Positions 56,601 through 64,000 of a stretch of 64,000 bases of DNA are shown piece by piece. Each line of letters begins with the position of its first letter. The stretch's first letter is position 1. The notes beneath the pieces are model-generated. The model saw nothing but the letters and a program-made list of their open reading frames with translations. It searched no databases and had not been told where the DNA came from. The DNA is from Euglena gracilis (Eukaryota; Euglenida; Euglenophyceae; Euglenales), in the NCBI GenBank assembly GCA_039621445.1, contig CP154956.1:68208452-68272451 (forward strand), written 5' to 3'. The translations under genes were made by a program, and so were the position numbers.

Positions 56601-59600
56601 GTCGGCAGAATAACTTAGGATAACTCGGGCCTGGCGGGGAGTTGGGGACAAACGGAGGTGATTCGAAAAACGAGGATCCAGTTGCTTGCGACTACAAAAA
56701 AAATCTAGGAAATGGCTGGGGTAATGGTGATAATCCGCGGTTTCATTAGCAACCCTGGGGGAGGGGGATCTCAGAGAATTCTGATCTAATCCAAAAATTA
56801 ATCCAAAAGTTAATCTAAAATTTCAAAATTTGACACAAAGCAATGGGAATCAGGCCGCAAAACGAGAAATCAGAGTTAGCCAAAGAAATGGGACCCCTGC
56901 CCCAGGGATAGATGGGAAGCCCTTGGGGAGGTTGTAGGGGGGGTCCGGAGCAAAAAAAAAGCCTGTTTCCTTATGCAGACCGGAGGCGGGGGGGCTTGGC
57001 TTCTATTGGACCCTACCAATTTTTATTGCTTTTCTTTAGAAAACCCATCAAAATGGGGGGCAATTTTGGCCATTTTGTATAGCCCCGGCCTGTTTTGACT
57101 TAGACGTTTTCGGTCATTTCTGGGTCAAAAGTCGAAAAAAAAATCGATTTTTTTTTGCGCGAAACAATGTTTTTTTAGCCTCCCGGACCCGGAAAACCTG
57201 TTTTTGAGCCGAAAATGAGTGTTTTTCAACTCCCCCCCCCCCAGGGGCCAGGGCAGAACGGGAAGGCCTGGTGGGGGGGTGGATGGACCCCCCCCACCCC
57301 GGAGGTGGGGGGAGGTGGATCGACCCCCCCCCCCACCCCGGAGGTGGGGGGAGGGGGGGGCCGACCCTCCCCACCCACCCACCACACCAATTTTGGGAAA
57401 ACGGGGATTTTGGCCAGAGAAAATTTTTGAATTTTTTTTTGAAAAATGAACCAAAAATAAATGATTTTTTGATAGAAAACCGCATTTTCCCCAAAACAAA
57501 AATTCCAGGTTTGAAAATGGTATTTTTTATAAAATTTATATTTTTTAGGAGGGGGGTGAAAAAAAAGGTTAAAAAAATGGTGGCACAGTCAAATGTTGGC
57601 ACAGTCAAATTTTACTGACAATTTTTTCTCTTGGATTTTTTTTTTGGATCTTCAAACAGCATTTTTTTTTGCTTCAAAAACCTCTCAAATCAAAATTGAA
57701 ACGTTGAAATTTTGGGAGTGTGAAAAACTGGAGTTTTGGGGATTTTTGGGGGGACCTCCTATATGGGTCACAAAAGGGATCAAAAACACACCCGGCGCCA
57801 AGGTGCCGGGAAAAATTTTTGGGGTCCAAAAATTGGTGCTCCCCGAAATAAGGGAAGAAGTGGTGGTGGGGGGGTGGGTCGACCCCCCCACCCACCATGC
57901 AGGGGGTGGGGGGGGTCGACCCCCCCACCCACCACCCTGGTGGGTGGTGGGTGTGGAGGGGGGGTCCCGTTCTGACCTGCCCCCGGCGCCCCGTTTTTGG
58001 CCCAAAACCCATGGACTTTGGTCAAAAAATTGAAAAAAATCGAATTTTTTTTGTCCAAAACAATGTTTTTTGGCCTCCCGGATCCGGAAAAGCTGTTTTT
58101 GAGCCAAAAAAAGAGCATTTTTCGACCCCCCCTCCCGGCGCCCCGTTTTGGGCCGGAAACCCATGGATTTTGGGTCATTTCTGGGTCAAAAAGTCGAAAA
58201 ACCCGAAAAAAAAATTGTCCGAAACGATGTTTTTGGCCTCCCAGGCCGAAAATTAGGCCTAAATTTCGGACCAAAGTAAGGGCAGAAGCTAGGCTCAACT
58301 GTGGGCGTAACTTCTCAACCCTAACCTTATTCTTTCAATTACCAGGTTTTGAATAGTGCTGAGCTCTTAATGGGATTTGTACAGCCAAAAAGACTCACAT
58401 TGCAAATTTCGCGTAATTTAAAATTTGCAAATTGCACACCTGCAATTTAAGGAAATTTTCAGTGACTTTGAAATGTTAAGAGCTCAGCGACCCCCCCCCC
58501 CACACCCCTATAACTCTTTTCTTGGATTTTTTTGGACTGCTTTGACCTGTTTTTCATGTATTATTTTTTCATGTAGTCCATGGGTTTCGGGCCAAAAAAC
58601 GGGTCGCCGGGGGGTCGGAAAACGCTCATTTTCGGCTCAAAAAAAGCCTTTTCTCTTAAATTCCCTTAAATTATGTTAAATTGCCTTAAATTACCTTTAA
58701 TTTCCTTAAAATTCCTTTAACTATCTTAAATTCCCAGGGGGGTACACAGACCCCCCCCCCGGCCTAAAGAAGAGGGACCGACACCCCCCCAACCCTAACC
58801 CTACCCCTACCCCGGAAATGGCAGGGTACAAGAAGATGCACCCCCAGATTAACTACTGGGCTGCCCCTCCCAGAGGGGGGGGGGCAGTAGTTTAGGGCTG
58901 CTGAAAAAATAATAGCTGATAATAGATTAAAAAAATAATCACCAAATTTAACCAAGATTCCAGGTCTTCCAGGTCAAAAATTTGCCAACTTTTCTTTCTT
59001 TTTTTTCTGTAACCTTGTTGACAGTAATACTTGTTCACTCATTTGTGTATTTGAGCCAAGAGGACAAATTTGGCAAAAAAATGAGCTAGAGCACACTGTA
59101 TTCAAAATGGCATCTGTGGAATGCAGAGTCGGAGGATCAGCTGCGAACTTTGGCGTGAAAGATGGCGCCTCCGGATTCAACTTGGTTGCTGTAGACAAAT
59201 ATAAATAAAGATAAAGAATGGACCCAGAGGAAATAAAAATGAAATGGTTTTAACAAAAATCATTTTTGGAAATATTTCAGAGCTCCCTGCGAATTCCCCG
59301 GAAGACTTGACCCCCCAAAAGTGAATTTGGTCAAATCAATTTGGTTATGCCCATTTCGGTCCTTCTGGCTGAGGGTGTTTTGCTGACATTTTCAAAGAAG
59401 CCGCATGGAAAATTTCAGATGCTGTTCACAAACTTTGGAATTTATCTGTGAATGTGGGCAAAAAAAAGTTCCATGAGTAATTCACGGCGCAAATGGGCTC
59501 CTTTTTCCAGTGGATGCCAACGGATCTGCATAAAATAAACAGATTTAAATATATATAAAAAAGGAAAAAAATCCGCTTTGAAGAAGTTGTTGCAACATCT

Positions 59601-60104
59601 TGGTAATCTGTCATCCCACAAAAATATTTGATCATGACAAGCATTTTCCCTTTTTTGGGCACCAAAGCACAAAATTTTTTGCATACGGTCAGGAAAGGTC
59701 AGCCAGTGACGGACAGGATCATAAAAAAAACAAACTCCAGAGTCATTAAAAAAAACAGGGTGTATTTCATTGTTCCTGCATCAAAACAAAAAAGCAAAAC
59801 TCTGAAAAAAAATTTCGTGCCATTTTTGAAATGCCTGGGGAAATCTGGATTGTCTTCTGGATTAAGAGAAAGCCCATTGGGTGGGCAGCTTAGCCAAATT
59901 CACCAGAAAGCCAAGCTTCTGCTTGATTTCAAGGAGAGGAAAGATGCATGGCCTTGCTTGCTTGTGTGAACCACAGCAGCGTGCGTGCATGCATGCATAT
60001 ATGCACCACACACACACACGCGCGTGCGCGCACGCACGCACGCACGCACGCACACAGGCACACGCACGCATGTATGTATGCTCTCGCACGCACACATGCA
60101 CGCA

Positions 60105-60149
<45 letters not shown>

Positions 60150-63100
60150 GCACAAACACACACCATTTTCAGTAGCCTTTGGGATTGATTTCCGAACAGC
60201 AACCTTCAAACCTCCTTCTGTGGCATCAGGAGCTTGTGCTTCCATCCCCCCAACAAGCTGCGCTGGGATGGGGGCTGAGAGAATGACACCGTCAGGAATT
60301 GACAGCCCCGGAGCAGATGCCTTTCGTTGGTGATTGACGACTGTAACCTGCAATGGATCAAAATAGAATCGATGACAAGCTGTTTTTAGTGAACCAGGCT
60401 TCTTTTCAAGACCTGCAAAATGGTCCAAAAAAATACCAAGAATGGCCAAAAATGGGCATTTTTGGTCAGTTTTGGGGGGTCCAAAATTTTTTTCGGTGCT
60501 TTGGAAATTTTTTTTCCCACACCTTGGAATCAAAATTTTTTCTTCCCCAGTGCCTTGCACCAGAAAATTTATGTTTTATTATCTGTTTTTTCAATTTGCA
60601 GAAAAATATCATCTGAAAACGCAATATTGGGGCACTTTTTGAAGCCCCTCAAAAATTTCTTTCATGCTTGGGTTTGCCAGGGAGGGGGGCCAACCCCCCC
60701 TCCCTGGGGGAGTGGGGTCCGGGATCCCAGAAAAACGCAAAAAAAATCCAAAATCCAGCGAGTTGAGTCAGGGAGAAATATGCAAGTTGAATAATTTGCA
60801 TTTCTTTTGCATATTGCATGATGAAATATAAGTGGATGCAACTAGGTGAACCAATCACATCACTTTGCAAGTTTGCACCACAGGCTTTGGTATTGCATTC
60901 TTGGAGCTGGTGGAGTTTTTCGAAGTCCCTCCACCAGAAAAAGGTGCAGCCCCAGGGAGCTCCTAAAGAAATTTACATGCAACTTGCATTTGTTTGCACT
61001 TTTTGCAATTTTTTTTGCATTTTTTTGCATTGCATATTTTGAGGAGCCTTGTTGCACACAAAAAAGTTGTCAAAGGAATGTTGTTATATCTCCACGAGGA
61101 GGTGGGTTGGAGAGAGGTGGGTTGGGGGGGTTGTGGACACCCCACCCCCTTTCTCCCTTTCACTTAACATCCGGGGGGTGCTTCAAATTATGGGCTAAAA
61201 AAACTCAACCAGGGGGGAAATATAAATTCATGACAGAAAGAATGTGACCGTTGTCCTACAAGGTTGAACTCCCCCCTAGGGGATCAGTCCAGCCCACCCA
61301 TCCTCTTCCCCCCTGGGGAGGGGTTTCCGAATAAAAACACCACCCCCCATTTATAACCAGGTTTTGTGTAGTGCTGAGCTCTTTACATGTCTGATAGTGC
61401 CATGCTGCAGGAGATATTTGAGGCTTGTGGCAGCCAGGGCGGCTCAGCCCGGCGGCGCGGCCCGGCCGGCAACCCGGCCCGGCACAACCCGGGTCCGGGA
61501 GGCCCAAACATATGGTTTTGGACAAAAATTTTTTGACTTCACATGTGATTCAATTCTCAACATTTTAGACCTGGAAATGCCCCCAAATGCATGCGTTTTG
61601 GGCCGAAAACGGGGGGGGGGGGCGGAAGGGGCTCTTTTTCTCCGTGTTTGGGAGGCCAAAAAAAAAAACATGGTTTTGGGCAAAAAAAATGTTTTGGATT
61701 TTTTTTAACTTTTTTGACCTGGAAATGACCCAAAATGCATGGGTTTTGGGTGGGGCTGCCCTGGCTGCCACAAGCCTCAAACATCTGCTGCAGCATGGCA
61801 CCATCAGACATGTAAAGAGCTCAGCACAGAAAATTTGGCCAAATTCCCTGGCTCTGAGCTTTAGCTCTGTGCTGGAATTTTTTTCTGGTAAATGCCCCCC
61901 TTGCGGGCCAAACCAGGTACAAAGAAGAAGAAAAAGGAATGTTCCTTGAAATATGCAGGCAATACAAAATGGAAAACATCAATTCCCCGGGCTTCTTCGG
62001 TATGTGTCAAGTTTTGGTGGAGGGACTTCGATAAAATTTCAGCACTTCCAGAAAATATTTCTCATTAAAAACATCAACAAAATAAACCCCCCCGCCTGTA
62101 AGAAACCCCCCCTATAAGAAACCCCCATCTATAAGAAACCCTTTCGGGATTTTTGGACCGACACCCACCTATAAGAAACCCCCACCTTTAAGAAACCCTG
62201 GGGAGCTTGAACCCAACCACCTACAAGAAACCCCCCATTTTTCTTCGGCGCCGAAGGAAATTTTTGACTGTTTTTGGCCACTTTTGGCCTTTTGTCGGCT
62301 CAAAAAATTTTCGGACATCGAAACCCACCTATGAGAAACCCCCACCTGTAAGAAACCCCTCGGGCCATTTTTTTTTTGAAAACCCACCTGTAAGAAACGG
62401 GTTTCTTACAGGTGGGGGGGTTTAATATCTGTGAGGTTTTTCAACAAAAAGAATGCAAAACTCAAACTTGCAAATTTGCACGTTTTGCAAGTTGAAAGCC
62501 TCGTCAGGAACAGAATCTCATTTCCACCTGGCGCCCGGAGGAAATTTTTTTCCCAGTTGGCAGTTGGGGGGACCCCCTCCCCGGGGGGGGGGAGCTAGCT
62601 AGTCCATTTTTTCCAGTGTCCAGTAAAATGTCTAGCCAGCGGACCCCCCCCCCCGGGTCTTTAAGCAATGCCCTGACCTGGACCCAAATGCAGTCTGTTT
62701 CAGCTAGTTTAGGTTATTTGGTCCAAAAATGGGTCAAAATGGGCAAAAATGGGGCGGGAGCGGGCTGGCCAGGCCAAATTTGGGTCAAATATCCATTTTT
62801 GCATAATTAGCCGTTTTTGGGGGGGACATTTTAGCAGTTTCCATTTTTTTTTGGATTTGGGCTCCAGCCCAGGACCCCTGGAGGAGGGTCAGCCAGCCCC
62901 AACCAGTCATCTTCATTGGGGAAAAAAATTCCACCAGCTGGCCCTGCTAACAGTGCAAGATGCTCAAAAGTGAGGAAAAGGGGCATTTTTTTGCTCATTT
63001 TCCGGCGTTGCGTGCCAGAAAATGAGCAAAAAAATGCCCTTCAAAATTTTCCGCTATTTTTGGAACCGGCCAAGGAGGGGGTCCAGACCCCCCCCAACAT

Positions 63101-64000
63101 CTAGGGTCCGGACCAGGGTTCGATATAAGGACAGGTGGGGGGGGGGGGGGTCCGGACCCCCCCCCGCGGGCCAGGAGGGGGGGGGGCGGGGGGGGGCCAC
63201 CCCTCCCCACCAAACAGGTGCGCGGTCAGGGTGGCCGAATTCGCGCCGGGCCGAAAATTTTTGACCCCCCAAAACGGCCAAAAGCGCCATTTTGGGCACT
63301 TTTTGGGCAAAAATGTGCCAAAAATGCAAAAAAATTTCGGCGCGAAGCGCCGGAGGAAAAAATTGACCCTTTTTGGGGGGGTCAATTTTTGCCCCCGAGG
63401 GTCGGTCCGGACCCCCCTTGCAGGTGGGGGGGGGGGTGGTCCGGACCCCCCCCCCTGCGGGCCAGGAGGGGGGGGGTGGGGGGGACACCCCCCCCCACCT
63501 AAACCATGTACGCCCTCCTTATATCGAACCCTGGTCCGGACCCCCTCACCTTACCTCCCAGGGTAAGACCCTCTTACTACGGACCTCAAAACCGAAAAGT
63601 TTCCCATCTATCCCTGGGGCTTGGGCACTTTTGCACAACCTGTCCAGGAAAGAAGTTTGAAAGGTCAAAAGTCAAAGAGTACACCAGAGGGGGAGGAATA
63701 ATTGGCAGCCCCACACTAATGGTCCAGGTTAGTTTCAGGTTGAATGATATGTCAATGGCAGAATTCAAAACCCGCCCTTTTCCATTACACATACCTCTGA
63801 AACAATTTATTTGAATAAATTCTAAATTATTGAATGAGCAATTTTTTCCCAAGAACCAACCAGACCTGCTCTGCCTTCTCCTTCTTGGTGATCTCATCCA
63901 CAACGATGTAAAATGAAACCAGATCGCCCTCCCTTGGAAGCTGCTTCACCTTTTTATCATCCACCCACACATCGCTCTTGTGGTACGGCACAAATTCTGA
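35464..64000 (-). CDS. Large spliced host gene: cold-shock-like domains plus PAM2 motif (5' end outside)
   Basis: Sixteen coding segments on - join with consistent phase (2,304 nt, 767 codons plus TAG 35,464 in this window). Order: cold-shock-like OB domain 1, Pro-rich spacer, PAM2 motif ([10 protein letters not shown]), Cys-containing segment, OB domain 2, basic C-terminal extension, Pro/Met/Asn-rich region, Ser/Pro-rich region, acidic tail. Cold-shock domains bind single-stranded RNA, and PAM2 binds the MLLE domain of poly(A)-binding protein (established for those motifs). I infer a cytoplasmic regulator of mRNA translation or stability. Exons were found by eye from frame, borders and phase; those left of 46.9 kb are less sure, and the 3' end may differ. 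Introns up to 6 kb are packed with repeats. Confidence 0.6.
35631..39399 (-). other. Intron with repeats
   Basis: Apart from the SINE-like fragment I see G/C runs and T-rich stretches. On - an exon-like frame ends in TGA at 38,677 but fits no phase of the gene. Confidence 0.35.
36980..37140 (+). repeat. tRNA-derived SINE-like fragment
   Basis: B box GGTTCGATCCC at 37,049-37,059, preceded by CTGCTTTGCACACGCAG, which resembles the anticodon arm of an alanine tRNA with an extra base. No intact acceptor stem, so not a functional tRNA. Confidence 0.4.
39400..39617 (-). CDS. Exon 14: acidic segment
   Basis: Acceptor CCCCCCAG, reads [20 protein letters not shown] and later [18 protein letters not shown]. 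Donor AAAG|GTGAGA, phase 1. Confidence 0.55.
39815..39850. repeat. GCT/GTT triplet repeat
   Basis: (GCT)6 followed by (GTT)4 within an intron of the large gene. Confidence 0.9.
40250..40420. repeat. AT-rich AATAA tract
   Basis: About 170 bp of almost pure A/T with AATAA words, in an intron. Confidence 0.85.
40802..40986 (-). CDS. Exon 13: mixed charged segment
   Basis: Acceptor CCTTGCAG, reads [20 protein letters not shown] and on to RSPIIGDIL, donor GCG|GTGTGC, phase 0 in and 2 out. The frame stays open on both sides (41,157-40,669), so borders rest on phase and splice words. Confidence 0.5.
43225..43290. repeat. TATACA microsatellite
   Basis: Runs of ATATACATATATATACAC words. Confidence 0.9.
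44262..44563. mobile_element. MITE-like foldback, GAGCTC family, copy 1
   Basis: 42-bp ends, 44,262-44,303 and 44,522-44,563, are reverse complements with about four mismatches and share the core GCTGAGCTCTTAA. The interior of about 220 bp has no ORF. It lies in an intron. Confidence 0.75.
44700..45560. repeat. Dispersed repeat with GGGCCGAAAACGGGGCGCC words
   Basis: Phrases such as CTCATTTTCGGCTC, GGGTCCGGGAGG and TTTCGGGCAAAAAAAATC recur twice here and again at 57.1, 58.0-58.26, 58.57 and 61.5-61.75 kb. Non-coding. Confidence 0.65.
46955..47200 (-). CDS. Exon 12: Ser/Pro-rich
   Basis: Acceptor CCCCCAG, reads [19 protein letters not shown], then Ser/Pro-rich to ASCSE. GAG|GTGTGG gives phase 0 for the next exon; GCA|GTGAGG at 46,960 is an alternative donor. 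Confidence 0.6.
48414..48570 (-). CDS. Exon 11: Pro/Gly/Met-rich
   Basis: Acceptor TTTTTTAG; Met completed across the splice, then [16 protein letters not shown] and [15 protein letters not shown]. Donor GTG|GTGGGT, phase 0. Confidence 0.65.
48788..48897 (-). CDS. Exon 10: Pro-rich
   Basis: Acceptor TGCGCAG, reads [16 protein letters not shown] and [18 protein letters not shown], same style as exon 9. Donor AAT|GTGATT, phase 2. Confidence 0.65.
49387..49483 (-). CDS. Exon 9: Pro/Met/Asn-rich
   Basis: Acceptor AACCCAG, reads [20 protein letters not shown] then [12 protein letters not shown], donor CAG|GTGTGT, phase 0. Confidence 0.65.
49484..52469 (-). other. Intron with G/C hairpins
   Basis: Contains the long hairpin at 51,655-51,741, GGTGCCTGC hairpins at 51,400 and 51,512, and TTAGGGTTAGGG at 49,869. 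No coding exon recognised. Confidence 0.4.
51655..51741. repeat. Near-perfect hairpin, about 42-bp arms
   Basis: GGTGGGGGGACCTTTCCCCG on the left is mirrored by the complement on the right, with one mismatch and a gap near the loop CCTGGTCCAGG. Confidence 0.85.
52470..52594 (-). CDS. Exon 8 (3' border uncertain)
   Basis: Acceptor TTCTCAG, reads [20 protein letters not shown]. The end at TT|GTCGTT is chosen because the next exon needs phase 2; a donor at 52,531 is the alternative. Confidence 0.45.
52626..52673 (-). CDS. Exon 7: 16-codon microexon
   Basis: Acceptor TTTACAG, reads [16 protein letters not shown], donor ACT|GTGAGT, phase 0 on both sides. Confidence 0.5.
53500..53706 (-). CDS. 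Exon 6: end of OB domain 2 and basic extension
   Basis: Acceptor [17 protein letters not shown] is the last strand; a basic helix-like stretch follows ([20 protein letters not shown]). Donor GAA|GTGAGT is a perfect match to the usual donor. 69 codons, phase 0. Confidence 0.75.
54305..54625. repeat. AGTTATCCGT minisatellite
   Basis: Units of about 10 bp (AGTTATCCGT, AATTATCCGT) occur in two clusters, 54,305-54,345 and 54,515-54,625, in the intron right after exon 5. Confidence 0.85.
54716..54985 (-). CDS. Exon 5: OB domain 2
   Basis: Acceptor CTACTCAG. 90 codons: [19 protein letters not shown] (strands 1-2), IPYHYSDVW (RNP2-like strand), [19 protein letters not shown] (strand 4 and loop). 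Donor AAG|GTGTTT, phase 0. Confidence 0.75.
55088..55174 (-). CDS. Exon 4: Cys-containing segment
   Basis: Acceptor TTTTTCAG. 29 codons starting [11 protein letters not shown] and ending ENCTGFKD. Donor GAT|GTGATT, phase 0. Confidence 0.55.
57245..57960. repeat. Interspersed repeat, about 700 bp, copy 2
   Basis: Same order as 30,790-31,460; both ends carry hairpins of C-runs around GTCGACC. Confidence 0.75.
58343..58488. mobile_element. MITE-like foldback, GAGCTC family, copy 2
   Basis: GCTGAGCTCTTAA at 58,358-58,370 and its reverse complement at 58,476-58,488. The interior resembles copy 1 (TTGCAAATTTCGCGTAATTT). Confidence 0.65.
59097..59188 (-). CDS. Exon 3: PAM2 motif
   Basis: Acceptor GTCTACAG. 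Reads [19 protein letters not shown], a textbook PAM2 (Leu-Asn-Pro, Ala, Phe, Pro). Phase 1 in, phase 0 out at donor ACA|GTGTGC. Confidence 0.7.
59985..60165. repeat. CA / ACGC microsatellite
   Basis: (CA)n and (ACGC)n runs immediately downstream of exon 2; the exon 2 donor lies at its edge. Confidence 0.95.
60164..60347 (-). CDS. Exon 2: last strand of OB domain 1 and spacer
   Basis: TTGCAG acceptor, then [14 protein letters not shown], which completes the OB domain as [10 protein letters not shown] does for domain 2. The rest is Ala/Pro-rich. Donor ATG|GTGTGT inside the CA-rich repeat, phase 1; the exact base within the GT run is uncertain. Confidence 0.65.
61371..61827. mobile_element. 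MITE-like foldback, GAGCTC family, copy 3
   Basis: 73-bp ends, 61,371-61,443 and 61,755-61,827, are reverse complements with few mismatches and begin GTGCTGAGCTC. The interior holds GGGCCGAAAACGGGG-family sequence. Confidence 0.8.
62085..62416. repeat. TAAGAAACCC foldback, second copy
   Basis: Seven TAAGAAACC words; ends in a perfect hairpin, 62,383-62,398 with 62,401-62,416 (CCCACCTGTAAGAAAC). Confidence 0.8.
63106..63541. mobile_element. Foldback element with 26-bp perfect ends
   Basis: 63,106-63,131 is the exact reverse complement of 63,516-63,541 (core AGGGTTCGATATAAGGA). The interior is G/C-run rich. A half end also occurs at 51,965. Confidence 0.8.
63866..64000 (-). CDS. Exon 1 in window: OB domain 1, main part
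   Basis: Runs off the right edge. [33 protein letters not shown] and TKKEK parallel exon 54,716-54,985 position by position, showing two copies of the same domain with the same exon end. Donor CAG|GTCTGG, phase 0. Confidence 0.7.

Larger units (their letters stand above)
55175..59096 (-). other. Intron with repeats
   Basis: Holds the second copy of the 700-bp repeat, GGGCCGAAAACGGGG-family pieces and a GAGCTC foldback. No exon recognised. Confidence 0.4.
60348..63865 (-). other. First intron in window, repeat-filled
   Basis: Contains GAGCTC foldback copy 3, the TAAGAAACCC foldback and the ATATCGAACC foldback. No exon recognised. Confidence 0.4.

Noticed and set aside
59430-59525. Possible extra exon of the large gene on - (acceptor ATGCAG, donor GTGAAT, reads [14 protein letters not shown])
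   Set aside because: Its exit phase does not fit the PAM2 exon, whereas direct joining of 60,164 to 59,188 keeps the frame. It could be an alternative exon.
59900-60333. Long ORFs through the CA-rich repeat on both strands
   Set aside because: Dipeptide and tetrapeptide repeats from a microsatellite.
1-64000. CRISPR arrays, bacterial operons, ribosomal RNA
   Set aside because: No regularly spaced identical repeats with unique spacers, no Shine-Dalgarno-led gene strings and no rRNA words seen.

Overview
This is eukaryotic nuclear DNA. There are no bacterial operons. Coding sequence outside the transposons is broken into small exons with GT..AG borders, and the rest is repeats with very long G/C homopolymers. 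A single-celled alga or related protist would fit, but nothing here fixes the lineage, and all names below rest on motif recognition by eye.

Left part (about 0.8-28 kb): nested retroelements. Two tyrosine-recombinase (YR, DIRS/Ngaro-like) retrotransposons lie tail to tail: copy A on + (about 1.9-7.1 kb, badly decayed and carrying a tRNA-derived SINE and other insertions) and copy B on - (27.2 to 25.1 kb, continuing at 10.46 to about 8.6 kb). B has a Gag-like ORF, an RT with YLDD, a DIRS-type RNase H and a YR with R...HxxR...Y, broken by three frameshifts, two of them clearly at G/C runs. Terminal fragments of further copies share a 36-bp core motif, and the 5' end of B sits in a large palindrome (27.08-27.89 kb).

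Copy B is split by a 14.7-kb Ty3/gypsy-type LTR retrotransposon (10,464-25,143), the most remarkable object here. The + strand half reads 5' LTR, Met-tRNA-type primer site, long coiled-coil Gag ending in an RRM-like fold, a C5-cytosine DNA methyltransferase (MTase), then protease-RT-RNase H, then a second MTase copy. The other half is on the - strand: linker, DD35E integrase with zinc finger and chromodomain, a transmembrane plus proline-repeat ORF in the env position, purine tract and 3' LTR. The two halves are head to head, so the 3' half is inverted relative to a normal element. The junction holds a second MTase copy joined at microhomology, a 24-bp inverted scrap of the protease-RT ORF and a duplicated 13-bp word matching the target flank.

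Right part (about 35.4-64 kb, - strand): one host gene, entering from beyond the right edge, reconstructed as 16 coding segments with consistent reading phase (2,304 nt in the window). It encodes two cold-shock-like OB domains, a PAM2 motif (poly(A)-binding-protein ligand), and a long Pro/Met/Asn-rich then acidic tail. It is probably a cytoplasmic mRNA-binding regulator. Most of its donors begin GTG. Its introns are filled with foldback/MITE-like repeats (GAGCTC-core, TAAGAAACCC, GTCGAC hairpin families), minisatellites and a CA-rich microsatellite.

The region 28-35 kb holds little beyond one isolated possible exon, short palindromes and repeats.
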